Of a DNA stretch of 64,000 nt, positions 46,994 through 58,152 are shown in pieces. The notes beneath the pieces were generated by a model. That model worked only from the letters and a program-made list of their open reading frames with translations, made no database searches and had not been told where the DNA came from. The DNA comes from Actinoplanes lobatus (GTDB taxonomy: Bacteria; Actinomycetota; Actinomycetes; Mycobacteriales; Micromonosporaceae). The position numbers were made by a program, and so were the translations under genes. The stretch covers positions 9,420,501-9,484,500 of the forward strand of contig NZ_JACHNC010000001.1 in NCBI RefSeq assembly GCF_014205215.1, in the 5' to 3' direction. Position 1 is the first letter of the stretch. The number at the start of each line of letters is the position of its first letter.

Positions 46994-47329
46994 ATGCAGG
47001 TCTCGGTCGCCCACCATCCGCCGAACACGGCCGTGCTGGTCCTGCGCGGTTCACTCGACATCGACACCGCGCCGGCCCTCAAGGCGAACCTGAGCCGTCT
47101 CGTCGAGCGCCCCGCCCCACGGGTCGTCGTGGACGTGTCCGGTCTCGACTTCTGTGACTCGATGGGCGTGGGCGTCCTGGTCACCGCGCACGGGCGCGCC
47201 GCCGAACGGGGTGGCTGGGTCCGCCTGGCCTCCCCGTCCGGTTTCCTGCGCAGGCTCTTCGACACCCTCGGGCTCAGCGACTACCTGCCGATGTTCCCCG
47301 ACGTGGCGGCCGCCCTGAAGGAGGAGTGA
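46994..47329 (+). CDS. STAS-domain anti-sigma factor antagonist
   Basis: The 111-residue product has the full antagonist fold: TAVLVLRGSLDIDTAPALKA, RVVVDVSGLDFCDSMGVGVL and FLRRLFDTLGLSDYLPMFPD. The phosphorylatable Ser sits in FCDSMGVG. It would bind an anti-sigma (kinase) factor when not phosphorylated. GGAAAG ten bases upstream supports ATG 46994; ATG 46976 would add six residues. Its gene follows zwf and an RNA hairpin. Confidence 0.85.
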   Translation: MQVSVAHHPPNTAVLVLRGSLDIDTAPALKANLSRLVERPAPRVVVDVSGLDFCDSMGVGVLVTAHGRAAERGGWVRLASPSGFLRRLFDTLGLSDYLPMFPDVAAALKEE

Positions 47330-47336
47330 GCCGGGC

Positions 47337-48380
47337 CTAGCCGGCGATCACCGTGTTGAGGGCGGCCACCGCGGCGCCCCGGGAGCCGGCCATGTCCCGG
47401 TCCGGGACCAGAGCGAAGGTGGCCACCGCCTTCTGCTCGTCGCGCAGGTCGGTGTTCTCCCGCACGGTGTTGAGGAACCACTGCCGGAAGTGCGGGGCCG
47501 CCTCGACCACACCGCCGCCCAGGAAGTAGGCGGCCGGGTCGGTGAAGTTCGCCGCGACGGTGAACAGCTTGCCGATCGCCTTGGCCTGCTGCGCGAACAC
47601 GGCGAGCGCCATCGGGTCGTCCTTCTCCGCGTACCCCCGCAGGGCCTTGGCGGCGACGCCGATCGGCTCGCCCGCGAGCTGGTGCTCCGGGAACCGGGCC
47701 AGCCAGTAGGGCAGCAGGTTGTTCTTGATGCCGGTCAGCGAGGCGACGCTCTCCACGTCCCCCTCGAAGCCGCAGTTGCACCGCGGGACCGGCTGGTCCT
47801 CCTCGAGGACGCCGTACAGCGGGATCTGCACGTGGCCCAGCTCGCCGGCCATCCCGGCGGCGCCGCGGATCACCGCGCCGGCCTCGACCACACCGCCGCC
47901 CAGACCGGTGCCGACGATCGCGGAGACCGACGAGTTCGCCGCGGCGGCGGCGCCGAAGTGCTGGTGGTGGGCGTAGAGAGCGGCCGCGTTGCCGTCGTTG
48001 TTGTAGACCACCGGCAGTCCGAGCCGGGCCTCCAGGGCGCCCCGGATGTCGAAGCCGTGCCAGGACACGTGGTTGAAGTTGGTGGCGCCCTTCGACGAGA
48101 TCACGCCGTTGGCGCTGGCCGGGCCCGGGGTGTCCAGGCCGACCGCGCGAACCAGGGAACGCGGCGTCCTGGTGAGCTCGAGGATGCCGGTGAACGCGTC
48201 GGCGAGCGCCTCGACGGCCGACTCCGGGCCGTCCAGCACCCGGCTCGGGTTCTCCACCAGGTGGTCGACGAGGAACTGCCCCGTGGCGTCGAGCACGGTG
48301 GCGTTGTTGCAGGTGCCGCCGTTGTCCAACCCGACGACGACCCAGGAGGACGGGGTGCGTACCGATTCAGCCTGATCCAC
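47337..48380 (-). CDS. ROK-family sugar kinase
   Basis: The 347-residue protein has a phosphate-binding loop GLDNGGT, VYNNDGNAAALY, GTGLGGGVVEAG and GELGHVQIPL. The zinc motif of ROK proteins, normally CxCGxxGCxE, reads CNCGFEGDVE, so the third Cys is replaced by Asp. Whether it still binds zinc is unclear. A role as a glucokinase-type enzyme is inferred; there is no DNA-binding domain. Start is GTG at 48380. It converges with the STAS gene, leaving 7 bases. Confidence 0.85.
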   Translation of the reverse strand: MDQAESVRTPSSWVVVGLDNGGTCNNATVLDATGQFLVDHLVENPSRVLDGPESAVEALADAFTGILELTRTPRSLVRAVGLDTPGPASANGVISSKGATNFNHVSWHGFDIRGALEARLGLPVVYNNDGNAAALYAHHQHFGAAAAANSSVSAIVGTGLGGGVVEAGAVIRGAAGMAGELGHVQIPLYGVLEEDQPVPRCNCGFEGDVESVASLTGIKNNLLPYWLARFPEHQLAGEPIGVAAKALRGYAEKDDPMALAVFAQQAKAIGKLFTVAANFTDPAAYFLGGGVVEAAPHFRQWFLNTVRENTDLRDEQKAVATFALVPDRDMAGSRGAAVAALNTVIAG

Positions 48381-48544
48381 GGCACCGAGCCTAGGGCCTA
48401 CCGGGGGATCACCCAAGCATGAAAGGAGGCCGGCGCTTCGACAATCCTGGCAGACCCGGCCACCGGAAGAGATCAACCTAAAACCGGCACATCGACCAAC
48501 GCCTAGGTCAGCAATTCATGTAGACGAATGTCACATTTAATGGG

Positions 48545-48575
48545 TTGGACAATTGTGCCCGCATGAGGCTAGCGT
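48545..48575 (+). promoter_or_regulatory. Possible promoter for the secreted protein gene
   Basis: In the 316-base gap before the secreted protein gene, an AT-rich patch (48510-48560) contains TTGGAC (48545-48550), followed at a 19-base spacing by TAGCGT (48570-48575). The spacing is somewhat long. The gap holds no other recognised feature. Confidence 0.35.
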
Positions 48576-48696
48576 TCCTAACAATCTTCACCGCGGAGCG
48601 AACGGGTCGCTTCAGACCTCCGCGCTCAAGGCAAGACCCGTCCTGCCCGCACCATTTCGGCAGCGGCAGGACTACGAGTCTAAGGAGGTTATTGGC

Positions 48697-49113
48697 ATGC
48701 ACAGCACATTGAAGCGCGTAGCCACCGGCTTGGCCGCCACCGCCACGGCTGTCACGGTAGCGAGCACGGTGGGCGCCACACCAGCTTTCGCCGGCACGAA
48801 CACCAGCCTGGCGACGCTGAAAACGCCATCGTATGCCCTGGGCGCCGGGCTCGCGTACTTCTACCACGAGGGCGAGCACCTCAGGATCGTGGACAGGGAT
48901 GCCGACGGCGCAGGCGTTCGAATCTACTGGGCAGTGTCCGACCCTCAGGGCAACGTCTACGACAATGGCACCGCCTACGTGGGCGGCGCGGGTAACGAGA
49001 ACAACGTCAACATGACCGTCACTGATGGCCATACGATCAGTTTCACGCTTTGCGTCTCCGACAACGGCAACCGCATTCAGGCCACCTGCAGTCAGAACTG
49101 GGCCACTGCCTGA
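48697..49113 (+). CDS. Small secreted protein of unknown function
   Basis: The 138-residue precursor has a clear signal peptide ending ATPAFAG, then a mature chain of about 105 residues with beta-strand character (EGEHLRIVDRDADGAGVRIY, then NNVNMTVTDGHTISFTLCVS) and two Cys (TLCVSDNGNRIQATCSQ) that could form one disulfide. Strong AAGGAGG at 48682-48688. Codon GC is lower than in neighbours. I know no function; it may be a spore-coat, surface or antimicrobial-type small protein. Confidence 0.8.
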   Translation: MHSTLKRVATGLAATATAVTVASTVGATPAFAGTNTSLATLKTPSYALGAGLAYFYHEGEHLRIVDRDADGAGVRIYWAVSDPQGNVYDNGTAYVGGAGNENNVNMTVTDGHTISFTLCVSDNGNRIQATCSQNWATA

Positions 49114-49207
49114 CTTGACGGGCTCGAGACCTACCGACAAGGCTTCGTCACGCCCGGAATCCGCTATTCAGAATAGAGCGGGCATCGAGTTGCAGGAGAC
49201 CTGAAAG

Positions 49208-49237
49208 GGCCGGCGCTTCTCCCAGGAAGCGCCGGCC
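49208..49237. terminator. Strong hairpin between secreted protein and ABC permease genes
   Basis: GGCCGGCGCTTC pairs exactly with GAAGCGCCGGCC over 12 bases around TCCCAG. It lies between two convergent genes (stops at 49113 and 49294) and can serve either strand. Confidence 0.8.
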
Positions 49238-49293
49238 GTCGTCGTCCCGGCCAAGGCCCTGTCCGGAACGACTCGATTGTCAGCTGGTTCGGC

Positions 49294-50534
49294 TCAGCGG
49301 GCGCCCGCCGTGCGGCGCTTCGACCAGACGTCGAAGGCGACCGCGGCCAGCAGCACAATGCCCTTGACCAGCATGACCGTCTCGGTCTGGGCGCCGAGCA
49401 GACCCATGCCGTTGTTGATCACACCCATGATCAGGCCACCGGTGATGGCGCCGACCACCTTGCCGACACCGCCCTGGACCGCGGCGCCGCCGATGAACGC
49501 GGCCGCGATGGCGTCCAGCTCGAAGCTGTTACCGGCGGTCGGGCCGGCCAGGTTGAGACGGCCCGCGAAGATCAGGCCGGCCACCGCGGACAGCACGCCC
49601 ATGTTGACGAACAGCCAGAACACGACCGACTTGACCTTGACGCCGGAGAGCGTCGCGGCCTGGAGGTTGCCGCCGACCGCGTAGATCTGCCGTCCGAAGA
49701 CGGCGCGGTTGGTGACCAGGGTGTAGCCGACCACCAGCAGCGCCAGCAGCACGAGCACCCACGGCAGGTTGCGGAACCGGGCGAGCTGGATGACCAGGAA
49801 CATCACCAGCGCGGCCGGGACGACGACCTTGATCGAGAACAGCCACGCCGGGTCGACGACCTGGTTGTAGCGGATCCGGCCGGCGCGGGCACGGTACTGC
49901 ACGACCGCGATGCCCGCCACCACGGACACGCCGACGATGATGCTGAACAGGTCGGCGCCGCCCAGTGGCCCGAGGCCGACGTTGTTGAGGAAACCGGGGA
50001 CGAATCCGTTGGCCGCGGTCCGGACCTGGTCCGGGAACGGGCCGATGCCCTTGTTGCCGAGGATCATGTAGGTGACGGCGCGGAACAGCAGCATGCCGGC
50101 GAGCGTGACGATGAACGCGGGGATGCCGAAATACGCCACCCAGTAGCCCTGCCAAGCGCCGATCAGCGCGCCGAAGACCAGCGTCAGCAGAATCGCCAGC
50201 GGCCAGGGCAGATCCCATTCCACCATCAGGACCGCGGCGAACGCGCCGGTGGCGGCCACCACCGAGCCGACCGAGAGGTCGATGTGCCCGGCGATGATGA
50301 CCAGGACCATGCCGATCGCGAGCACCAGGATGTACGAGTACTGCACGATGATGTTGCTGAGGTTCTGCGGCGCCAGCAGGTCGCCGCCGGTCAGCACGGT
50401 GAACAGCACCACGATCAGCGCGAACGCGATGTAGATGCCGCTCTGCTTCAGGTCGAAGTTGACCTTGCGAGGCGCCTGGCCCTGGGGTGCGGGCCCCTTG
50501 CCGGGCTGCACGCCGGTGCTGGTGGGTGCGGCGG

Positions 50535-50538
<4 letters not shown>
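49294..50538 (-). CDS. Sugar ABC transporter permease (MmsB/XylH type)
   Basis: This 414-residue integral membrane protein has about ten helices and the family motif [20 protein letters not shown] with [20 protein letters not shown] near the end. It is the channel for the sugar importer encoded by the two preceding genes. The GTG start overlaps the ATPase stop by 4 bases. In this locus the cargo is most likely L-arabinose or another multiple-sugar substrate. Confidence 0.9.
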
Positions 50539-52070
<1,532 letters not shown>

Positions 52071-52141
52071 GGGACCCTCCTATTGGGCCGCGGGGAGGCC
52101 GCGCCCCGCCCGCTGGGGTCGGGCGGAGCGCGAAACCCGGA

Positions 52142-53269
52142 TCACTTCAGCTGGTCGGCCGTGTAGTAGCCGCTGTCAACCAGTTCCTTCTGGTAGTTGT
52201 CCTTGGTCACGATGGCCGACTCCAGAAGCATCGACGGGACGACCTTGACACCGTTGTTGTAGTCGGTGTTGTTGTTGGTCTCCGGGGTCTTGCCCTTGAG
52301 GATGTCGTCCGCCATCTTGCCGGTGGTCTCCGCCAGCTTGCGGGTGTCCTTGTAGATGGTGGAGTACTGCTCACCCGCGATGATCGACTTGACCGAGGCG
52401 AGCTCGGCGTCCTGGCCGGTCACGATCGGGTAGGCCTGCGCCGCGGTGCCGTAGCCGGCCGACTTCAGGGCCGACAGGATACCGATCGAGATGCCGTCGT
52501 AGGGCGAGAGAACGCCGTCGACCTTGGCGCCACCCTTGTAGGTGGAGGTGAGGAGGTTCTCCATGCGCTTCTGAGCGGTCTCCGGGTCCCAGCGCAGGGT
52601 CGCGACGGTGTCGAAGTCCTTCTGGCCGCTCTTGACGACGAGGACGCCCTTGTCGATGTACGGCTGGAGGACGCTCATCGCGCCGTTGAAGAAGAACGTC
52701 GCGTTGTTGTCGTCCGGGGAACCGGCGAACAGCTCGATGTTCAGCGGGCCCTTGGCGCCGGCGTCGGAGCCGTCCGCGTTGAGGACCTTGAGGCCGGTCA
52801 GCAGCGAGGTGGCCTGCTGGACGCCGACCTTGAAGTTGTCGAACGTGGCGTAGTAGTCCACGTTCGGGCTGTTGCGGATGAGGCGGTCGTACGCGATGAC
52901 CTTGATGCCAGCCTGGGCGGCGTTCTCGAGCTGGCTGGTGATCGCCTCGCCGTCGATCGACGCGATGATCAGCAGCTTGGCGCCCTTGGTGATCTGGCTG
53001 TCCAGCTGCTGGGTCTGGGTCGGGATCTGGTCCTCGGCGTACTGCAGGTCGACCTTGTAGCCGAGGCCCTCGAGCTGCGACTTGAGATTGTCGCCGTCGT
53101 GGATCCAGCGCTCCGACGACCGGGTCGGCATGGTGATGCCGACCAGGGCGCCCGCGTTGTCGGTGCTGGAAGCTTCCTTCTCGGACGTCTTCTCCGCGTC
53201 GCCGCAGGCCGCCATGGTGGCGGTCAGCGCGGCGGCGGTGAGAACGGCCGCAATCCGGGTGAATTTCAC
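52142..53269 (-). CDS. Sugar-binding lipoprotein of the ABC importer (ChvE type)
   Basis: The 375-residue protein has a signal peptide with lipobox ATMAAC (C22) and a periplasmic-binding-protein type I fold ([20 protein letters not shown], then [20 protein letters not shown] and [20 protein letters not shown]). It corresponds to ChvE-like multiple-sugar binding proteins. It captures the sugar outside and delivers it to the permease. It lies between araA (26-base gap) and the ATPase gene. The gene's strong ribosome binding site (GGAGATC) precedes ATG 53269. Confidence 0.92.
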   Translation of the reverse strand: MKFTRIAAVLTAAALTATMAACGDAEKTSEKEASSTDNAGALVGITMPTRSSERWIHDGDNLKSQLEGLGYKVDLQYAEDQIPTQTQQLDSQITKGAKLLIIASIDGEAITSQLENAAQAGIKVIAYDRLIRNSPNVDYYATFDNFKVGVQQATSLLTGLKVLNADGSDAGAKGPLNIELFAGSPDDNNATFFFNGAMSVLQPYIDKGVLVVKSGQKDFDTVATLRWDPETAQKRMENLLTSTYKGGAKVDGVLSPYDGISIGILSALKSAGYGTAAQAYPIVTGQDAELASVKSIIAGEQYSTIYKDTRKLAETTGKMADDILKGKTPETNNNTDYNNGVKVVPSMLLESAIVTKDNYQKELVDSGYYTADQLK

Positions 53270-53295
53270 GGTGGATCTCCTCTTTGAGAACGGTG

Positions 53296-54780
53296 TTACA
53301 GGGGGCGAGCCAGGCGGTGGTACGCCTGGTTCCAGCGCACGCGGTCGAGGAAATCGGCCGGGGTGGTGCGCTCATCGATCAGCAGAAGCTCGGTCTGAGC
53401 CATTTCGGCGAAGTCACGCAGGGTCTCTGCGCCGACCGCCTGCGTCAGAACGGTGTGGTGCGGCCCGCCGGCCGTGATCCAGCACTCGGCGGAGGTCGAC
53501 AGCGAGGGTGCGGGCTTCCACACGGCGCGTGCCACCGGCAGGTGGGGCAGCGGCTCGTCCGGCGCAATCACCTCGATCTCGTTCGCGACCAGGCGGAACC
53601 GGTCACCCATGTCGGCCATGCCCATGACCACCGCCGGGCCGGGGGCCGCGTCGAAGACCAGGCGCACGGGGTCCTCCCGGCCGCCGATCCCCAGCGGATG
53701 GATCTCGGCACGCGGCTTGGCCGACGCGATGGACGGGCAGACCTCGAGCATGTGCGCGCCGAGGATCTTAGGCTCACCCGGACCGAAGTGGTAGGTGTAA
53801 TCCTCCATGAATGAGGTGCCACGTCCGGTTCCGGAACCCATCGCCTTCACGGTGGCGACCAGCACCGAGGTCTTCCAGTCACCCTCGCCGCCGAAGCCGT
53901 AACCGTCCGCCATCAACCGCTGCACGGCCAGTCCGGGGAGCTGGCGCAGACCGCCGAGGTCCTCGAAGTTGGTGGTGAAGGCGCCGAAGCCGCCCTCGGT
54001 GAGGAACTGCCGCAGGCCGGCCTCGATCCGGGCGGCGTAGCGGAACGACTCCAGGCGCTCGCCGAGCAGCTCGGGCGCGATCTCGAAGGTGTCGCGGTAC
54101 TCGGCGATCAGCTTGTCGATCTCCGCGTCCGGCACCCGGTCCACGACCGCGACCAGGTCGTTCACCCCGTACGTGTTGACCGAGACGCCGAAGCGCAGCT
54201 CGGCCTCGACCTTGTCGCCCTCGGTGACCGCGACGTCGCGCATGTTGTCGCCGAAGCGGGCCAGCCGCAGACCGCGCAGGTGCTGCAGGCCGGTGGCGGC
54301 GCGGGCCCAGGCCTCGACGCGCTTCACCACGGCCGGGTCGGACACGTGCCCGGCGATCACCTTGCGCGGCACGCCGAGGCGGGCCTGGATGAACCCGAAC
54401 TCCCGGTCGCCGTGGGCGGCCTGGTTGAGGTTCATGAAGTCCATGTCGATGGTCGACCACGGCAGCGACACGTTGTGCTGGGTGTGCAGGTGCAGCAGCG
54501 GCTTGCGCAGCGCGTCCAGCCCACCGATCCACATCTTGGCCGGGGAGAACGTGTGCATCCAGGCGATGATGCCGATGCAGTCACGGTCCGCGTTCGCCTC
54601 GAGCATGACCTTCTTGATGGCGCCCGAGTCGGTGAGCACGGGCTTGCCCACGATCTCGGCGCTGACGCCGGCCGCGGCCAGGGTCCGCTGGATCTCAGCG
54701 GACTGGTCGGCGACCTGCTGGAGGGTCTCCGGGCCGTAGAGATGCTGGCTGCCGGTCAGGAACCAGATCTGCGGGTTCAT
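53296..54780 (-). CDS. araA: L-arabinose isomerase
   Basis: The 494-residue enzyme starts [20 protein letters not shown] and contains [40 protein letters not shown], and the metal-binding Glu/His residues including [17 protein letters not shown] and FMEDYTYHF. It converts L-arabinose to L-ribulose. araB and araD are not present in the window, so ribulose kinase and epimerase must be elsewhere. It starts the operon leading to the sugar importer, and an operator lies 257 bases upstream. Confidence 0.95.
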   Translation of the reverse strand: MNPQIWFLTGSQHLYGPETLQQVADQSAEIQRTLAAAGVSAEIVGKPVLTDSGAIKKVMLEANADRDCIGIIAWMHTFSPAKMWIGGLDALRKPLLHLHTQHNVSLPWSTIDMDFMNLNQAAHGDREFGFIQARLGVPRKVIAGHVSDPAVVKRVEAWARAATGLQHLRGLRLARFGDNMRDVAVTEGDKVEAELRFGVSVNTYGVNDLVAVVDRVPDAEIDKLIAEYRDTFEIAPELLGERLESFRYAARIEAGLRQFLTEGGFGAFTTNFEDLGGLRQLPGLAVQRLMADGYGFGGEGDWKTSVLVATVKAMGSGTGRGTSFMEDYTYHFGPGEPKILGAHMLEVCPSIASAKPRAEIHPLGIGGREDPVRLVFDAAPGPAVVMGMADMGDRFRLVANEIEVIAPDEPLPHLPVARAVWKPAPSLSTSAECWITAGGPHHTVLTQAVGAETLRDFAEMAQTELLLIDERTTPADFLDRVRWNQAYHRLARPL

Positions 54781-55036
54781 CGTGTTTCCTCGGTTCTCTC
54801 GAAATTCAGCGGGCCTGGGGCACGCGACACCCCATCACGCTGAGTATTTGTCACGCAGGGGCCGCCGCACGCTGAACGCGTCAATGATCTTAGCCGGGCC
54901 GGGCAGGCCTCACGGCGGACTCTCATCACCGAGAGTGGGCGACACCGCACAAGCTGTACGGTCTGCGGACATTGCCTGTACCTCCGATGGGCGGCCGGCG
55001 CGGTGGCGGCGGCCACATCCCGGCGGAGATTCCCAG

Positions 55037-55050
55037 TGTTATCGCTAACA
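55037..55050. promoter_or_regulatory. Candidate LacI-family operator upstream of araA
   Basis: TGTTATCGCTAACA has arms TGTTA/TAACA around TCGC, differing from a perfect palindrome only at the centre. It differs by one base from the site at 56221. It lies in the 359-base gap between the LacI gene and araA, a natural place to control araA and the importer. The rest of the gap shows no other recognised feature. Confidence 0.7.
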
Positions 55051-55139
55051 AAAAGCCTGTCAACGGCTGTCGGCAACAACGAGGTAACGGCTTATTAATC
55101 AAGGCCGGCGGCCACCGGAAAGTAGGGCCGGACGGCCCC

Positions 55140-56150
55140 TCAGGCCGGGCGCGACACGCTCTCCCGGACGATCAGCTGAGGCGGTACGACGATCTGGTGC
55201 GCGGTGCCGGAGTCGTCCCGCATCTGGCCCAGGAGCAGGCTCAGCGCGGCACGCGCCACGTCGCCGAAGGCCTGCCGGACGGTGGTCAGCGGCGGGATGA
55301 AGTAGGCGGCCTCGGGCACGTCGTCGAAACCCACGATGCTGACGTCGTGCGGCACCCGGCGGCCCCGCTCGTGCAGCGCCCGCAGGATGCCCAGGGCCAG
55401 GTGATCGTTCGCCGTGAAAATGGCCGTGACCTCGGGCATCCGGGCCAGCATCTGACCGGTGCGGTACCCCTCGGCGGCGGACCAGTCGGCCGACAGCAGC
55501 GGCGGCACCTCGGCGCCCGCCTCCAGCAGCGTCTGCTTCCACCCCTGGATGCGGCCGGCCGAGTCGAACCAGTCGGTCGGGCCGGACACGTGCCACACCG
55601 TCTCGTGACCGGCGTCGAGCAGGTGCCGGGTCGCCGCCCGGGCCCCGGCCACCTGGTCGACGGTGACGAGCGGGCGGCCGCTGGCCGGGTCGCCGTCGAT
55701 GAAGACCACCGGCACGTCACCGGGGATCTCGGCCAGCGCCTCGGCGGCCGACGCCACGTTGGCGATCACCACGAGGCCGGCCACCCGCTGGTCCAGGTGC
55801 CGGTCCACCACCGCGGAGATCGAGGAGCGGTCCAGCTCCCGGACGCTGCCCACGCTCACCGCGAAACCGGCGTCCGCGGCGGCCTGCTCGAATTCGGTCA
55901 GCATCGAGGCCGGGCCGTACAGCGTGCTGTTGCGGGCGACCACGCCGATCAGCTGGGACCGGCCGGTGACCAGGGCCCGGGCCGCGCGGTTGGGCCGGTA
56001 GCCGAGCTCGGCGATGGCGGCGCGGACCCGGATGCGGGTCTGCTCCTTGACGTTGGGATGATCGTTGAGGACGCGCGAGACGGTCTGATGGGAGACACCG
56101 GCCAACCGGGCCACATCCGTCATCGCCGGGCTACGGCTGGCCTTGTCCAC
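55140..56150 (-). CDS. LacI-family arabinose-locus repressor
   Basis: The 336-residue regulator has the LacI HTH and hinge (MTDVARLAGVSHQTVSRVLN, then DHPNVKEQTRIRVRAAIAEL and GYRPNRAARAL) and a sugar-binding core (GVVARNSTLYGPASM, TDWFDSAGRIQGWKQTLLEA and FTANDHLALGILRALHERGR). It probably represses araA and the transporter until a sugar binds. Start GTG at 56150; the in-frame MTDVARLAG start is possible. It is upstream of araA on the same strand, with an operator-like palindrome on each side. Confidence 0.9.
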   Translation of the reverse strand: MDKASRSPAMTDVARLAGVSHQTVSRVLNDHPNVKEQTRIRVRAAIAELGYRPNRAARALVTGRSQLIGVVARNSTLYGPASMLTEFEQAAADAGFAVSVGSVRELDRSSISAVVDRHLDQRVAGLVVIANVASAAEALAEIPGDVPVVFIDGDPASGRPLVTVDQVAGARAATRHLLDAGHETVWHVSGPTDWFDSAGRIQGWKQTLLEAGAEVPPLLSADWSAAEGYRTGQMLARMPEVTAIFTANDHLALGILRALHERGRRVPHDVSIVGFDDVPEAAYFIPPLTTVRQAFGDVARAALSLLLGQMRDDSGTAHQIVVPPQLIVRESVSRPA

Positions 56151-56220
56151 TTGCGCACCTCGTCCGATCCGGTTCTGATGGAGCGTAACGCCGAACCGCC
56201 ACCGGCCCGCGTAGCAGAAA

Positions 56221-56234
56221 TGTTATCGATAACA
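56221..56234. promoter_or_regulatory. Perfect LacI-type operator palindrome
   Basis: TGTTATCGATAACA is a perfect 14-base palindrome. It lies 71 bases before the LacI start and 58 bases before the divergent DUF2252 start. It almost repeats the site before araA, so autoregulation, and perhaps control of the DUF2252 operon, is expected. Confidence 0.75.
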
Positions 56235-56291
56235 TCCGCTTTTCACGAGCCCCGCGCGGACGATCTCCGCCGACACGTACGCTCGGCAGCG

Positions 56292-57713
56292 ATGGAACCA
56301 GCAGTGACGATCAACGGGCCGGGTGTGCTCGGCAGCCTAGCGGACGAGGGATTCACCTCGCTGCGCCGGGCCGCCGCCCCGCGCGCCGAACGCTACGAGA
56401 CAGGCCGCGGCCTGCGCGAGCGCTCACCCCGCTCGGAGATGGCCCACTGGAAAGCACCCGACCGCCGCCCCGATCCGGTACGCCAGGTGATCGCCTCCCA
56501 CGAGGGCCGGCTCGACCATCTCGTCCCGGTCCGGATCGGGCGCATGATCGTCTCCCCGTACACCTTCCTGCGCGGCACCGCCGGCCTGATGGCCGACGAC
56601 TTCGCCGCGCTCCCCTCGACCGGCATCGCCCCGGTCATCTGCGGCGACGCCCACCTCGGCAACTTCGGCTTCTACGCCTCGCCGGAGCGGGAGCTGGTGT
56701 TCGACCTCAACGACTTCGACGAGGCGCACACCGGCCCGTGGGAGTGGGACCTGCGCCGGCTCGCGGTCAGCGTGCACGTCGCCGGCCGGGTCAACGGCTT
56801 CCGGGAGAGCTCGTGTACCGACGCCGTGGCGCACTGCGTCGAGCAGTACCGCGAGCAGATCGGGTACCTCGCCGACCAGCCGCTGCTGGCCCGCTCGTTC
56901 GACCAGCTCGACGTCGACGGGATGCGCTCGCACGCCAGCCGGGCCAGCTTCCGCGACGAGATCGAACGCGCCGCCCGGCGGGCCCGGCGGCGCACCAGCG
57001 ACCGGGCGCTGCCCCGCTTCACCGAGCGGCACGACGGCACCGCCCGACTGGTCGAGGAACCACCGCTGATCACCCGGCTGCCCGACCAGGAGCGCGAGCA
57101 GCTCGCCGAGGCGCTCGACGGCTACCTCAACACCCTCAAACCGCACTGGGCCCGGATCCTCGGCGGCTACCGGATCGTCGACATCGCGCACAAGGTGGTC
57201 GGCGTCGGGTCGGTGGGGCTGCGGGCCTACGTCGCCCTGTGCGAGGGCAGCAGCGGCGACGACGTGCTCTTCCTCCAGCTCAAGCAGGCCCGCCGGTCGG
57301 TCGTGGCGAAACACCAGCACGGCGACCTGGCCTGGCACCGGCACCAGGGCCAGCGGGTGGTGGAGTACCAGCAGGCGCTCCAGACGGTCAGCGACCCGCT
57401 GCTCGGCTGGACCACGGTCGGTGAGCACCAGTACTACGTGCGCCAGTTCCGCGACATGAAGGGCGCCATCCTGATCGAGGACATCAACGCCGGGGCGCTC
57501 GCCGACTACGCGGGCATCTGCGGTTCGCTGCTGGCCAAGTCGCACGCCCGGACCAGCGGGGCGTCGATGATCGCCGGCTACGTGGGCAGTGGCGACAAAT
57601 TGGACGAATCACTCAGCCGGTTCGCGAAGGCGTACGCCGATCAGGTCGAAGAGGATCACGCGGCGCTCACCCAGGCGGTCCGCCGCGGCCTTCTGCCGGC
57701 GGAGCCGGCGTGA
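56292..57713 (+). CDS. DUF2252 family protein
   Basis: The 473-residue protein matches DUF2252: PVICGDAHLGNFGFYASPER, FDLNDFDEAHTGPWEWDLRR and GSVGLRAYVALCEG, then FLQLKQARRSVVAKHQHG. The GDxHxxN and DFD motifs are like those of aminoglycoside-phosphotransferase/kinase folds, so a kinase-like role is possible, but the substrate is unknown. ATG at 56292 is the first good start; the frame is open far upstream but that is across the LacI gene. A LacI-type palindrome precedes it. Confidence 0.85.
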   Translation: MEPAVTINGPGVLGSLADEGFTSLRRAAAPRAERYETGRGLRERSPRSEMAHWKAPDRRPDPVRQVIASHEGRLDHLVPVRIGRMIVSPYTFLRGTAGLMADDFAALPSTGIAPVICGDAHLGNFGFYASPERELVFDLNDFDEAHTGPWEWDLRRLAVSVHVAGRVNGFRESSCTDAVAHCVEQYREQIGYLADQPLLARSFDQLDVDGMRSHASRASFRDEIERAARRARRRTSDRALPRFTERHDGTARLVEEPPLITRLPDQEREQLAEALDGYLNTLKPHWARILGGYRIVDIAHKVVGVGSVGLRAYVALCEGSSGDDVLFLQLKQARRSVVAKHQHGDLAWHRHQGQRVVEYQQALQTVSDPLLGWTTVGEHQYYVRQFRDMKGAILIEDINAGALADYAGICGSLLAKSHARTSGASMIAGYVGSGDKLDESLSRFAKAYADQVEEDHAALTQAVRRGLLPAEPA

Positions 57714-57741
57714 CGATCAGAACCCATCCGGAGGTACGGCC

Positions 57742-58149
57742 GTGAGCGGCGTTGTTCCCCTCGACTCCCCCGCCCTCGCCGAGTTCTGGACCGAGCGGCA
57801 CCTGTGCACCCTCACCACCCTGCGCGCCGACGGGTCGCCGCACGTGGTGGCGGTCGGCGCCACCCTCGACCAGGCCGCCGGGCTCGCCCGGGTGATCTCC
57901 TTCGACACCTCCACCAAGGTGCGCAACGTCCGGCGCGGGCAGCGGCGGGTGGCGATCTGCCAGATCGACGGCCGCCGCTGGAGCACGATCGAGGGCCTGG
58001 CCGTGGTCCTCGACGATCCCTCCTCGGTCGCCGAAGCCGAACGCCGGTACGCCGGCCGCTACCGCACCCCCCGGCCCAACCCGTCCCGGGTCGTCATCGA
58101 AGTGACGATCACCCGCGTTCTCGGGTCGGCGACACTACTACCCTCGTAG
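57742..58149 (+). CDS. PPOX-class F420-dependent oxidoreductase-like protein
   Basis: The 135-residue protein has a split-barrel flavin/F420-binding fold: HLCTLTTLRADGSPHVVAVG, STKVRNVRRGQRRVAICQID and GRRWSTIEGLAVV. It belongs to the pyridoxamine 5'-phosphate oxidase-like superfamily with an F420- or heme-binding role; the cofactor cannot be settled by eye. GGAGGT (57730-57735) precedes the GTG start at 57742. It is the second gene of a three-gene plus-strand run. Confidence 0.85.
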   Translation: MSGVVPLDSPALAEFWTERHLCTLTTLRADGSPHVVAVGATLDQAAGLARVISFDTSTKVRNVRRGQRRVAICQIDGRRWSTIEGLAVVLDDPSSVAEAERRYAGRYRTPRPNPSRVVIEVTITRVLGSATLLPS

Positions 58150-58152
58150 GTC

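Noticed and set aside
54972..56291. Upstream extension of the DUF2252 reading frame across the LacI gene
   Set aside because: The added residues are antisense to a LacI repressor; the ATG at 56292 begins the native domain.
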